A stretch of 12,513 bases of DNA from Planctomycetota bacterium. GTDB taxonomy: Bacteria > Planctomycetota > MHYJ01 > JACPRB01. Numbering within the stretch: position 1 is the first letter of the stretch; every line of letters begins with the position of its first letter. This document shows, in pieces, positions 1 through 6,311 of this stretch. The translations under genes were made by a program, and so were the position numbers. The stretch is taken from the NCBI GenBank assembly GCA_023261405.1, contig JAHFOZ010000115.1, forward strand, positions 1 to 12,513, given 5' to 3'. Below the pieces are notes generated by a model, which was given only the letters and a program-made list of their open reading frames with translations, was not told the DNA's origin and did not search any database.

Positions 1-199
1 CGCGCATGACCCGGCGGCGGGTGATGGTCTGGAAGGTGATCGGCCCGACGAACTTCGCGGCGGCCTCCGTCATCACCACCGTGACCCCGGCGCCGCGCTG
101 GACGAGCTGCGACGCGATCTCGGCGGACTTGAACGCCGCGATCGAGCCGGTGACGCCGAGGACGATCTCCCGTCCCTTCAGGGTGCCGTCCTTCTTCAT
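1..199 (-). CDS. coaBC: Bifunctional phosphopantothenoylcysteine decarboxylase / phosphopantothenate-cysteine ligase, N-terminal part (runs off the left edge)
   Basis: CoaBC makes 4'-phosphopantetheine for coenzyme A: the CoaB part joins cysteine to phosphopantothenate and the CoaC part, an FMN flavoprotein, decarboxylates the product. Only the first 66 codons are in the window. They show the start of the CoaC flavoprotein fold: a first beta strand and glycine loop (IVLGVTGSIAAFKSAEI, residues 12-28), a second strand (VTVVMTEAAAKFV, residues 39-51) and the phosphate-binding region beginning GPITFQTI. The ATG at 199 puts the flavoprotein start at about residue 10, as usual for the family, although no clear Shine-Dalgarno sequence precedes it. 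The gene is last in the visible operon, 86 bases after rpoZ. The order yicC-gmk-rpoZ-coaBC is conserved in many bacteria, which supports the call. The ligase half and the catalytic His and Cys of the decarboxylase lie outside the window. Confidence 0.93.
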   Translation of the reverse strand, partial: MKKDGTLKGREIVLGVTGSIAAFKSAEIASQLVQRGAGVTVVMTEAAAKFVGPITFQTITRRRVMR

Positions 200-233
200 G
201 GGGCCAGAGGCTGGTGGTGAATCCGCATCACTT

Positions 234-266
234 CCCCGGGCGGGCCCGCAGGCGGGCAACCCGGGG
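234..266 (-). other. GC-rich nested hairpin between rpoZ and coaBC
   Basis: The 86-base gap between rpoZ and coaBC contains a two-part inverted repeat. The outer stem pairs CCCCGGG at 234-240 with CCCGGGG at 260-266. The inner stem pairs GCCCG at 244-248 with CGGGC at 253-257 around a four-base loop. No T-run follows on the minus strand, so this is not a standard intrinsic terminator. It could reduce or process the message before coaBC, or hide the coaBC start region. The structure is seen; the role is inference. Confidence 0.4.
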
Positions 267-285
267 GATCAATGCAGTCGAACCC

Positions 286-534
286 CTACTCCTCCTTCTT
301 CTTGGAGGCCTTCTTCCCCCCCTCCTTGCCGACCTCGCCGAGCTCGAGGCCTTCGAACGTGACCTTGCCCTGGCGGATCTCCTCCATCACGATGTTGATG
401 ACGTTGCGGTCCTCCAGGTCCACGAGCTTCTGGGCGCCCTTGATCAGCTCCTTGAGGCGTTTCTGGATGAGGACGGTGAACTTGAACCGCCCCCCGAACT
501 TCTCCGCCAGCTGATCGATCTCCACGCTGTCCAT
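286..534 (-). CDS. rpoZ: DNA-directed RNA polymerase omega subunit
   Basis: Omega is the small RNA polymerase subunit that wraps the beta-prime C-terminus and helps assemble and stabilise the core enzyme. The 82-residue product has the normal length and the N-terminal helical omega fold. FKFTVLIQKRLKELIKGAQKLV (about residues 17-38) corresponds to the conserved segment usually read as 'R..L...A..RA..L'. The C-terminus is a lysine/glutamate tail (KEGGKKASKKKEE) that is probably disordered. The start is well set: an AGAGGAGG ribosome site at about 538-545 lies just before the ATG, in the 14-base gap after the gmk stop. The stop is TAG, whereas most neighbours use TGA. Position between gmk and coaBC is the classical one and strengthens a call that sequence alone would make only moderately, since omega is short and variable. 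Confidence 0.9.
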   Translation of the reverse strand: MDSVEIDQLAEKFGGRFKFTVLIQKRLKELIKGAQKLVDLEDRNVINIVMEEIRQGKVTFEGLELGEVGKEGGKKASKKKEE

Positions 535-548
535 GGTGCCTCCTCTGT

Positions 549-1118
549 TCAGGCCTTCAGCAATCCCCGTCCGCGGACCGCCGCGAGGATCTCCTCGAGC
601 GTGCGCTCCACAGTCACGTTCACGACGACCACGTCGTACGAATCTTTCTCCGCCAACTCCCGGATGGCCCGCTCCATGCGCCTCTTCACGGCTTCGGGGC
701 TCTCGCTCTTGCGCCCCTCGAGCCGCTGCAGGAGCTCCGCCATGCTCGGCGGGGCGATGAACACGAAGAGAGCCGGCAGTCCCGCCTGCCGCACGCTCCG
801 GGCCCCCTGCGGATCGATGTCCACGAGGACCAGCTTCCCGGAGGCCAGCTCCTTCTCGATCGCCGCCCGGGGCGTCCCGTAGAGGTTCCCGTCAATCCGC
901 GCGTGTTCCAGGAACTCGCCCCGCGGGATCGCCGCCTCGAACGCGGTGCCCGTGAGGAAGCGGTAGTCGCGGCCGTCCACCTCCTGCGGGCGCCTCGCGC
1001 GCGTCGTCGTCGTCATCACGCGGACGATCCCGGGGACCTCCATCAACTTGCGGGCCACGGTGGTCTTCCCGACCCCCGAGGGCCCTGAAAGAACGAGCAG
1101 TGATCCGGATCCGGCCAT
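549..1118 (-). CDS. gmk: Guanylate kinase
   Basis: Guanylate kinase phosphorylates GMP (and dGMP) to GDP with ATP, a step in guanine nucleotide supply, in the cytoplasm. From the ATG at 1118 the product is 189 residues, close to the usual size. The P-loop GPSGVGKT occupies residues 12-19. TTTTRARRPQEVDGRDYRFL (about 37-56) is the GMP-binding signature, with the T-R-x-x-R-x-x-E-x-x-G-x-x-Y pattern. EFLEHARIDGNLYGTP (about 68-83) carries the second substrate-binding stretch, and LVDIDPQGARSVR (about 96-108) matches the usual 'LDID.QGA' motif. An in-frame GTG at 1130 would add four residues and overlap the yicC stop; I prefer the ATG because it places the P-loop at the usual distance from the N-terminus. 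The gene sits between yicC and rpoZ, as in many genomes. Confidence 0.97.
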   Translation of the reverse strand: MAGSGSLLVLSGPSGVGKTTVARKLMEVPGIVRVMTTTTRARRPQEVDGRDYRFLTGTAFEAAIPRGEFLEHARIDGNLYGTPRAAIEKELASGKLVLVDIDPQGARSVRQAGLPALFVFIAPPSMAELLQRLEGRKSESPEAVKRRMERAIRELAEKDSYDVVVVNVTVERTLEEILAAVRGRGLLKA

Positions 1119-1126
1119 CGGTCCCG

Positions 1127-2005
1127 TCACTCAATATTCTCGACCTGTTCCTTGATCTTCTCGATCTCGGCCTTGATCTCCACCGCGCAGGAGGAGACGA
1201 CGGAGTCGTTTCCCTTGGAGGCGATGGTGTTGATCTCCCGCACCATCTCCTGCGAGAGGAAGTCGAGCCGCCGGCCCACCTGGCCCTTCGCCTTGAGGAT
1301 CTTGCGGAACTCGGCCACATGGGCGCCGAGTCGCTGGATCTCCTCGCTCACGTCGCAGCGGTCGGCGTAGAGGGCGATTTCCCTGGCGATGTCGGGCACG
1401 GACCCCTCGATCCCCTTCTGGGCGAGGACGGCCTGGATCCGTTCGTCGAGCCGCTTCTGGTAGGCCTCGATCACCACCGGGGTCCGCCCGCCGATGCGGG
1501 CGACGCGGTCCTCGATGAGGTCGAGGCGGCCGTTGAGGTCGCGTTCGATGGTCCGGCCCTCGCGCTCGCGGCTGGCGACCAGCCCGTCGAGCGCCTCCTC
1601 CACGAGCTTCTCGACGCGCGGCCAGTGGGCGCCGTCGGACGAGCCGTCGGAAGGCTGGCTCCAGAGACCGGGGACGGAGAGCAGATCCTCGAGCTCCGGC
1701 GCCTCCTTGAGGCCGAGGGCCTTGCGGGCGCCGTCGAGGCGTTTCCAGGTGGCCTTGAGGACCTTGAGGTCGGGGAGCGCGGGCCCCTGGGGCTGCCGGG
1801 ACTTGAGCGAGACCGTCAGGGTGACGCTGCCGCGGCCGAGGCGCGAGCGGACGAGCGCCTCGATGTCCCTCTCGCGGCGCGAGAGGGGCTCGGGCAGACC
1901 CTGCTTGAGGCTGATGAATCGGTGGTTCACCGAACGCACCTCGACTCCGATATCCAGGCCCCGGTCGCGGTGGGTCGCGCTCCCGAAGCCGGTCATGCTG
2001 TTCAT
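1127..2005 (-). CDS. yicC: YicC/YloC-family endoribonuclease
   Basis: YicC proteins are conserved endoribonucleases thought to take part in RNA turnover; the E. coli protein affects small-RNA decay. The 292-residue product has the expected length and both family ends. The N-terminus MNSMTGFGSA is diagnostic of YicC. The C-terminal domain runs from about residue 225 with LGAHVAEFRKILKAKGQVG and then RRLDFLSQEMVREINTIASK, the strongest family signature, ending in a Lys/Glu-rich helix. The ATG overlaps the secG stop by four bases (ATGA) and no strong ribosome site is visible, so translation probably depends on coupling to secG. A second ATG three codons in is possible. The downstream gmk is the usual partner, and the pairing may only reflect shared transcription. 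Confidence 0.95.
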   Translation of the reverse strand: MNSMTGFGSATHRDRGLDIGVEVRSVNHRFISLKQGLPEPLSRRERDIEALVRSRLGRGSVTLTVSLKSRQPQGPALPDLKVLKATWKRLDGARKALGLKEAPELEDLLSVPGLWSQPSDGSSDGAHWPRVEKLVEEALDGLVASREREGRTIERDLNGRLDLIEDRVARIGGRTPVVIEAYQKRLDERIQAVLAQKGIEGSVPDIAREIALYADRCDVSEEIQRLGAHVAEFRKILKAKGQVGRRLDFLSQEMVREINTIASKGNDSVVSSCAVEIKAEIEKIKEQVENIE

Positions 2006-2388
2006 TTCGGGGGAACGGGGTTCGAGGGCAGCTTCAAAGGATCGGGCAAGCCGGGGGGCGGATTGTGCTTGTTCACGTCCTTCTCCAGGTCCGACTGCTC
2101 GGTCTTCTTCTCCCCCTTGGCGGCGGAAGCGGTGGCGCTGGCGTTCATCTTGTTGAGGACGAGCGCCAGGACCAGGAAGGAGACCGCCAGGAACACGGTG
2201 AAGCGGTTGATCTGCTGGTTGGCTTTGGTGCCGAAGAAGGAGTCGCTCCCCAGTCCGCCGAAGGCCGCCGCCATGCCGCCCTCCTGCGAGGGGGTGATGA
2301 CGACCATGAAGATGAGGAGGATGCAGAGCACGACGAAGATCGCCGCCAGCAGGCCGTACCCGAAACCGCCCAGAAGCAGAAGGCTCAT
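2002..2388 (-). CDS. secG: Preprotein translocase subunit SecG
   Basis: SecG is the small auxiliary subunit of the SecYEG channel and aids protein export across the inner membrane. The 128-residue product has two membrane helices (about residues 6-32 and 62-80) joined by a glycine-rich cytoplasmic loop containing SQEGGMAAAFGG and then SDSFFGTKANQQINRFT. That loop is the SecG signature, matching the usual 'GGLAGAFGG..S.T.FG....N.L...T'. After helix 2 comes an unusual hydrophilic tail of about 48 residues, first Lys/Glu-rich, then proline-rich (PPPGLPDPLKLP), making the protein longer than many SecG. The ATG at 2388 overlaps the tpiA stop (ATGA), with GAGGT a few bases upstream as ribosome site. 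Reading the frame further upstream only gives Arg/Pro-rich shadow sequence within tpiA. tpiA-secG is a common gene pair. Confidence 0.95.
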   Translation of the reverse strand: MSLLLLGGFGYGLLAAIFVVLCILLIFMVVITPSQEGGMAAAFGGLGSDSFFGTKANQQINRFTVFLAVSFLVLALVLNKMNASATASAAKGEKKTEQSDLEKDVNKHNPPPGLPDPLKLPSNPVPPK

Positions 2389-3140
2389 GACGTGTACCTC
2401 ACGATCTTGACGAACGATTCGACCTCGAGGCTCGCGCCGCCGACCAGGGCGCCGTCGATGTCCTCTTCGGCCATCAGGTCTTTGATGTTGTCGGGCTTGA
2501 CGGCGCCTCCATAGAGAATACGGATGCCCTCGGCCGTCCGCGAGTCCGACCGCTGCAGGACGAGCTTGCGGATGAACCGGTTGACCTCCTCGGCCTGCCG
2601 CGGGGCGGCGACCTTGCCGGTGCCGATGGCCCAGACGGGCTCGTAGGCGATGACGATCCTCGAGAGGTCGGCCGCGGAGAGCCCCTCGAGGCCCTTCACG
2701 ATCTGGCGCTCGATGACGCCGTTGGTGTCTCCCATGTTCCGCTCCTCGAGGAGCTCGCCCACGCAGACGATGGGGGTGAGCCCGGCGGCGAGGGCGGCCC
2801 TGGTCTTGCGGTTCACGTGCTCGTGGGTCTCGCCCATGATGTGGCGGCGCTCGCTGTGGCCCAGGATCACGTGCGTGCATCCCACGTCCTGGAGCATCGC
2901 GGTGGAGATCTCGCCGGTGTAGGCCCCCTTGGCCTCCCAGTGGACGTCCTGGGCCCCCAGCTTGACCGGGCTTCCCGCGAGCGCCTCCCGCACGGCCGCC
3001 AGGGCGAGGAAGGGGGGGCAGACGACGATCTCGGGCGCGGAGTCCTTCTCGAGGCGGGCGCGGAGCCCCTGGGCGAGGGCCTGGGCGTCGCGCACCAGGC
3101 CGTTCATTTTCCAGTTTCCGGCGATCAGGGGGGCTCTCAT
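2385..3140 (-). CDS. tpiA: Triosephosphate isomerase
   Basis: TpiA interconverts dihydroxyacetone phosphate and glyceraldehyde 3-phosphate in glycolysis and gluconeogenesis. The 251-residue product is a full-length TIM barrel. It begins MRAPLIAGNWKMNG, with the catalytic Lys at residue 11. The catalytic His95 lies in ILGHSERR, the general base Glu167 in AYEPVWAIGTG, and the phosphate-binding end is LYGGAVKPDN followed by GALVGGASLE. The frame stays open further upstream, but the ATG at 3140 is the right start because AGNWKMN normally sits at the very N-terminus. No Shine-Dalgarno sequence precedes it; the bases before the ATG are CCCTCCC, and a TATAAT box lies only 10 bases away, suggesting a leaderless or nearly leaderless message. 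It is the first gene of the housekeeping operon. Confidence 0.98.
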   Translation of the reverse strand: MRAPLIAGNWKMNGLVRDAQALAQGLRARLEKDSAPEIVVCPPFLALAAVREALAGSPVKLGAQDVHWEAKGAYTGEISTAMLQDVGCTHVILGHSERRHIMGETHEHVNRKTRAALAAGLTPIVCVGELLEERNMGDTNGVIERQIVKGLEGLSAADLSRIVIAYEPVWAIGTGKVAAPRQAEEVNRFIRKLVLQRSDSRTAEGIRILYGGAVKPDNIKDLMAEEDIDGALVGGASLEVESFVKIVRYTS

Positions 3141-3150
3141 GGGAGGGACT

Positions 3151-3178
3151 ATTATACGGATGGGGCACGCGGGGTCAA
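3151..3178 (-). promoter_or_regulatory. Sigma-70-type promoter of the tpiA operon
   Basis: Read on the minus strand, TTGACC (3178-3173) and TATAAT (3156-3151) are separated by 16 bases, matching the -35 and -10 consensus at five and six of six positions. Transcription would start about 5 to 9 bases past the -10 box, within 0 to 6 bases of the tpiA ATG at 3140. It is the only strong promoter visible for the six-gene operon. Confidence 0.75.
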
Positions 3179-3200
3179 TCCCCAGTCGCGTACTCAATCG

Positions 3201-3229
3201 TTGCCCGCATCGCGGGGACGTGGCATGAT
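3201..3229 (+). promoter_or_regulatory. Possible promoter of the esterase gene
   Basis: TTGCCC at 3201-3206 and CATGAT at 3224-3229 are 17 bases apart, each matching the sigma-70 consensus at four of six positions. The -10 is directly preceded by TGG, an extended -10 feature. The start point would fall near 3236, giving a leader of about 18 bases that includes the GGAGG ribosome site. It lies back to back with the tpiA promoter. The match is modest. Confidence 0.3.
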
Positions 3230-3243
3230 GAGAACTCATTGAT

Positions 3244-3248
3244 GGAGG
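3244..3248 (+). promoter_or_regulatory. Ribosome binding site that fixes the esterase start
   Basis: GGAGG lies five bases before the ATG at 3254. Upstream in-frame TTG (3239) and ATG (3242) codons have no such site, and the ATG at 3242 would contain the ribosome site within its coding sequence. Starting at 3254 also gives a clean signal peptide. Confidence 0.65.
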
Positions 3249-3253
3249 CTCCC

Positions 3254-4549
3254 ATGCTGCTCGCGCGTCTCGCCGCCTTGCTGCTCCTCCTGACCGGCGC
3301 CGCATCCCAGGCCGCCGGTCCATCGATCCAGATATCGCCCGACGCCGAATCGGGCGTCTACGAGCCCGGGAAGAGCGCGACCTGGACGGCGCAGATCAAG
3401 ACCGCCGAGGGCCCCGCCTCGGGGAAGATCTCCTGGACGATCCGGGAGGGAGGCCTCGGCGAGGCGGCCAAGGGAGAGACCGAGCTCGTCGAGGGGAAGG
3501 CGCAGGTGAAGGGGACACGGGCGACGCCCGGCACCCTGCTCCTCGAGGTCCGTTTCAAGCCCGCGGGCGCAGCCAAGGAAGCGACGGGTCTCGGCGGCGC
3601 CGCCTTTGCTCCCGAGAAGATCGCGGCCTCCGCGCCACCGCCGGACGACTTCGACGCCTTCTGGAAGGCCAAGATCGCCGAGCTCGACGGCGTGGCGATG
3701 AACGAGACGCTCGCCGCGGTCGACGTGGGGGACGCCGCGGTCGAGTACTCCAAAGTCACGCTGGACAACATCCGCGGCTCGAAGATCCAGGGGCAGATCG
3801 CCAAGCCGGCGGGGAAGACGGGACTGCCGGCCCTCCTGCAGGTGCAGTGGGCAGGCGTCTATCCGCTGCAACGCGACTGGGTGCTCGGCCACGCGCGGGG
3901 CGGCTGGCTGGCGATGAACATCAGCGCGCACGACCTGCCGATCGACTCGCCCGACGCCTTCTACAAGGAGAAGGCGGCGAAGGAGCTGAACGACTACCCG
4001 GGGCAAGGCAGCGACGACCGCGAGAAGAGCTACTTCCTGCGCATGTTCCTCTCGTGCCGGCGCGCGGTGGACTACCTCACGAAACGGCCCGACTGGAACG
4101 GGAAGGCGATCGTCGTGCATGGCGGGAGCCAGGGCGGCTACCAGGCCATCGTCACCGCGGGCCTCCACCCGGCGGTCACCGCGATCGCCGCGAACGTCCC
4201 GGCGGGCTGCGACCACACCGGGAAGCAGGCGAAGCGCGCCCCCGGCTGGCCCTACTGGGCGTCACGCACCTGGCAGGGGAAGGAGGAGGCGAAGCTGCTC
4301 GCCGCCGGCCGCTACTTCGACGCGATGAACTTCGCCCCCCGCGTGAAGTGCCCCGCGCTCGTGGGCATCGGCCTCGTCGACACGGTCTGCCCGGCGGAAG
4401 GGGTGTTCGCCACGGTGAACCAGATCCAGGGTCCGAAGAAGCTCATCATCATGCCGCAGTCGGGCCACGGCGGCGAGGGCCCCGGCCACAAGGCCTTCTA
4501 CGCCGTCTTCGGCGGCTTCCTCGAGGAGCAGAAAAAGGGCGCACGCTGA
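3254..4549 (+). CDS. Secreted acetyl xylan esterase-like alpha/beta hydrolase
   Basis: This resembles the acetyl xylan esterase / cephalosporin C deacetylase family, which removes acetyl groups from xylan or other acetylated sugars. The 431-residue product has a signal peptide (MLLARLAALLLLLTGAASQAA). Next come about 85 residues of beta-rich sequence that look like an Ig-like domain (SIQISPDAESGVYEPGKSA onward), then the catalytic domain from about residue 120. The nucleophile is Ser292 in HGGSQGGY, the family form of G-x-S-x-G. Asp376 in GLVDTVCPA and His405 in QSGHGG complete the triad, at the family's usual spacing. The family call is firm; the natural substrate is not known from sequence, and an esterase acting on a different acyl ester is possible. 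The gene stands alone, divergent from tpiA and convergent with the next gene, from whose stop it is separated by only 11 bases. Confidence 0.88.
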   Translation: MLLARLAALLLLLTGAASQAAGPSIQISPDAESGVYEPGKSATWTAQIKTAEGPASGKISWTIREGGLGEAAKGETELVEGKAQVKGTRATPGTLLLEVRFKPAGAAKEATGLGGAAFAPEKIAASAPPPDDFDAFWKAKIAELDGVAMNETLAAVDVGDAAVEYSKVTLDNIRGSKIQGQIAKPAGKTGLPALLQVQWAGVYPLQRDWVLGHARGGWLAMNISAHDLPIDSPDAFYKEKAAKELNDYPGQGSDDREKSYFLRMFLSCRRAVDYLTKRPDWNGKAIVVHGGSQGGYQAIVTAGLHPAVTAIAANVPAGCDHTGKQAKRAPGWPYWASRTWQGKEEAKLLAAGRYFDAMNFAPRVKCPALVGIGLVDTVCPAEGVFATVNQIQGPKKLIIMPQSGHGGEGPGHKAFYAVFGGFLEEQKKGAR

Positions 4550-4560
4550 GCCGCGGGGCC

Positions 4561-6093
4561 CTAACGGAGCTTCCTGCCCTGGCCCCCTGAGACGGGGGTG
4601 ATCAGGATTTTGCTGAAGGTCGCCGCTGACTCCCACGCTCCGACATAGAGACCGTTGTGGTTCGCCGGCACGGTCAACTCGGGTGGCCTGTCCCCCAGCT
4701 TGCTGTAGGGGCCCGCGTACTCGCTGATCTTCTTCCCGTCCACGGTGAGGGTGACCCCCTTGTTCCGCACCGAGCACACGATGGTGCTCGGCTTCCCGGC
4801 CTTGAGTAGTTTCCCTTTCGCGAGAGTCTCGTTGTCCCATATGAGCTTTCCGTCAATGCTCTGGATGCCGGAGAAAGGATTGTTCGGGCCTCCGTCGTCC
4901 ACGACAGCCTGGAACTTCACGCTCTCCTTCATCAGCCCCACCACGACCGCCTCGAGCCCGCCCGCCCGCATCTCCACGGTGACCGTGATGTCGTACTCCG
5001 CAGGAGGGGCGTACGGGATCTTGAGGATATGCTGGCCGGCCGCCGGGCCGGCGCTGATCGAAGGGCCCTCGCGCTTCCAGTCACCCCTGGCCTTGTCCAG
5101 GCCGGGGTCGATCATGCCGAGGAGGTCGATCCCGATGGAGTTGCCGCCCCCCCCATACTGCGCCAGCTTCGCCTCGATCTCCGCCTTCCGTTTCTTCAGC
5201 TTCTCGTCCCGTTCGTACTTCGTCTTCTCCGCGCCTGCCGCCTCGGATGAAACCCGGTCGTAGAAACTGCGCGCATCATTGAGGAGCTTGAGCCGCTCGA
5301 AGGGGAGCCGGCCGCTCTCGCCGGCCGCCTCGTAGGCCACCTCGCCGAACTCGTAGCAGTTCGCGGCGCTCTTTCCGCCCACCATTTGCAGGCCCGCCAG
5401 TTTCTTCAGCTTTGCCTCCGGCCCGTTCGAGAGGACCTTCAGCACCTCCTCGCCGGAGTCCCCGAGGATGAAGAACTTGAACTTGGCCTGCGAGAGCTCG
5501 TCTCCCTTGTCCTTGCCCAGGTCGGAGGCATACTTCTGGAGCGCCTCGGCCTTGTCCTCGAGAAACCTGCTCTTGAGCGCCTTCGCGCCGCTGACCGCGT
5601 TCTTCGCGGCCTTGAGCGCGTCGTCATAGCCGGCGCCATCCTGTCGCCCCGGGCCCATCGTGAACACCGCGAACTCAAGGTCTCCGTTGACCAGCTCCTC
5701 GAGGTGCTCGCCCTTCGGCTTCTTCTTCCGTGCTTCTTCCAAGGCACGGGCCCTGAGCGCGGTCGGACTGAGGTCCGAGTATCTCTTCCCCAATTCGTCG
5801 GAAACATTGAACGCCGCGGAAAGGGAGAAAATTTCGATGGCCTTCTGGTACGCGAACATGAGAAGTTGAAACTGGGTCGGGGGGTCGTCCTTGGTGTCGA
5901 TCGCGTCCTTGAGCAGTTTCTCCACGGCCTCCTTCTCCTTGGAAGCCAGTTCCTTGGCATAGACCTTCCGGAGCTCAGCCTCCTTTTCCCTGCTGACCAA
6001 CGGGCTCTTGGTCTTCTGATCCTGGCCGAGAAGCGGGTTTGAAACTGCTGAGAGCACGATGACAAGAAGGCCGGCTCTTCCCACAGATCGCAT
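4561..6093 (-). CDS. Secreted protein of unknown function with helical N-terminal part and C-terminal beta-sandwich
   Basis: The 510-residue product starts with a signal peptide (MRSVGRAGLLVIVLSAV, probable cleavage near residue 24). Residues about 30-310 are charged and mostly helical, ending in a Lys/Glu-rich stretch likely to form a coiled coil (KYERDEKLKKRKAEIEAKLA). A glycine hinge (QYGGGG) then leads to a C-terminal domain, about 322-505, that looks like a concanavalin-type beta-sandwich: PPAEYDITVTVE, STIVCSVRNKGVTLTVDGK, GLYVGAWESAATFSKILITP. From memory, this layout recurs in many planctomycete secreted proteins of unknown role, and the C-terminal fold is often linked to sugar binding. 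No catalytic residues are recognisable. The ATG at 6093 is chosen over start codons at 6117 and 6120 because a strong ribosome site precedes it. Parts of this gene, notably about 5750-6120, look visibly less GC-rich than the neighbours. Confidence 0.85.
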   Translation of the reverse strand: MRSVGRAGLLVIVLSAVSNPLLGQDQKTKSPLVSREKEAELRKVYAKELASKEKEAVEKLLKDAIDTKDDPPTQFQLLMFAYQKAIEIFSLSAAFNVSDELGKRYSDLSPTALRARALEEARKKKPKGEHLEELVNGDLEFAVFTMGPGRQDGAGYDDALKAAKNAVSGAKALKSRFLEDKAEALQKYASDLGKDKGDELSQAKFKFFILGDSGEEVLKVLSNGPEAKLKKLAGLQMVGGKSAANCYEFGEVAYEAAGESGRLPFERLKLLNDARSFYDRVSSEAAGAEKTKYERDEKLKKRKAEIEAKLAQYGGGGNSIGIDLLGMIDPGLDKARGDWKREGPSISAGPAAGQHILKIPYAPPAEYDITVTVEMRAGGLEAVVVGLMKESVKFQAVVDDGGPNNPFSGIQSIDGKLIWDNETLAKGKLLKAGKPSTIVCSVRNKGVTLTVDGKKISEYAGPYSKLGDRPPELTVPANHNGLYVGAWESAATFSKILITPVSGGQGRKLR

Positions 6094-6096
6094 CGT

Positions 6097-6105
6097 CCTC
6101 TCCCT
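6097..6105 (-). promoter_or_regulatory. Ribosome binding site fixing the start at 6093
   Basis: On the minus strand AGGGAGAGG ends three bases before the ATG at 6093, and its AGGGAG part lies six bases away, a good spacing. The earlier start codons at 6117 and 6120 lack a comparable site, and the resulting extension (MMTFIRERT) would put charge in front of the signal peptide. Confidence 0.6.
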
Positions 6106-6232
6106 GATGAAAGTCATCAATTGTTAAACTCCCCCCGGCGGGCCAGTATTGTCCGACCCCGAAAAGGAAGTGGAACGGGCCGAAGGGCGCGCGCTGAAGT
6201 CCGATCGGGTCCACGTTTTCGAACCTCCAAGA

Positions 6233-6276
6233 CACAAAGACACCAAGCGGAAACTGAGTGCCTTCGTGTCTTTGTG
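6233..6276. repeat. Inverted repeat with 15-base arms, resembling a dispersed intergenic repeat
   Basis: The left arm CACAAAGACACCAAG (6233-6247) and the right arm CTTCGTGTCTTTGTG (6262-6276) are reverse complements except for one central mismatch, around a 14-base loop. The sequence is AT-richer than its surroundings and non-coding. From memory, near-identical CACAAAGACAC/GTGTCTTTGTG hairpins turn up between genes in many unrelated environmental bacterial genomes. It lies 36 bases past the stop of the FG-GAP/ASPIC gene on the minus strand and upstream of the 6093 gene. It could act as a transcript end or stabiliser; no T-run follows, so a classical terminator is not supported. Confidence 0.7.
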
Positions 6277-6311
6277 GTGAGATCGAGGCTCGTCAATCAA
6301 GTGGGACATCC

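Noticed and set aside
1100..2410. Plus-strand open frame of 436 codons antisense to yicC, secG and the end of tpiA
   Set aside because: It has no family resemblance, is Leu/Glu/Val/Asp/Ala-rich as antisense frames of GC-rich genes are, and the opposite strand carries three clear genes.
2389..3168. secG frame extended upstream to 388 codons
   Set aside because: The extension is Arg/Pro/Gly-rich shadow of tpiA; SecG begins at MSLLLLGG with its own ribosome site and ATGA overlap.
3141..3323. tpiA start at 3323, adding 61 residues
   Set aside because: The extension is Arg/Ser-rich, covers the promoter and the start of the divergent gene, and TpiA normally starts just before AGNWKMN.
4583..4598. 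CCCCC/GGGGG stem with a six-base loop as a shared terminator of the convergent genes
   Set aside because: It has only five base pairs, lies inside the last codons of the minus-strand gene, and has no T-run on either side.
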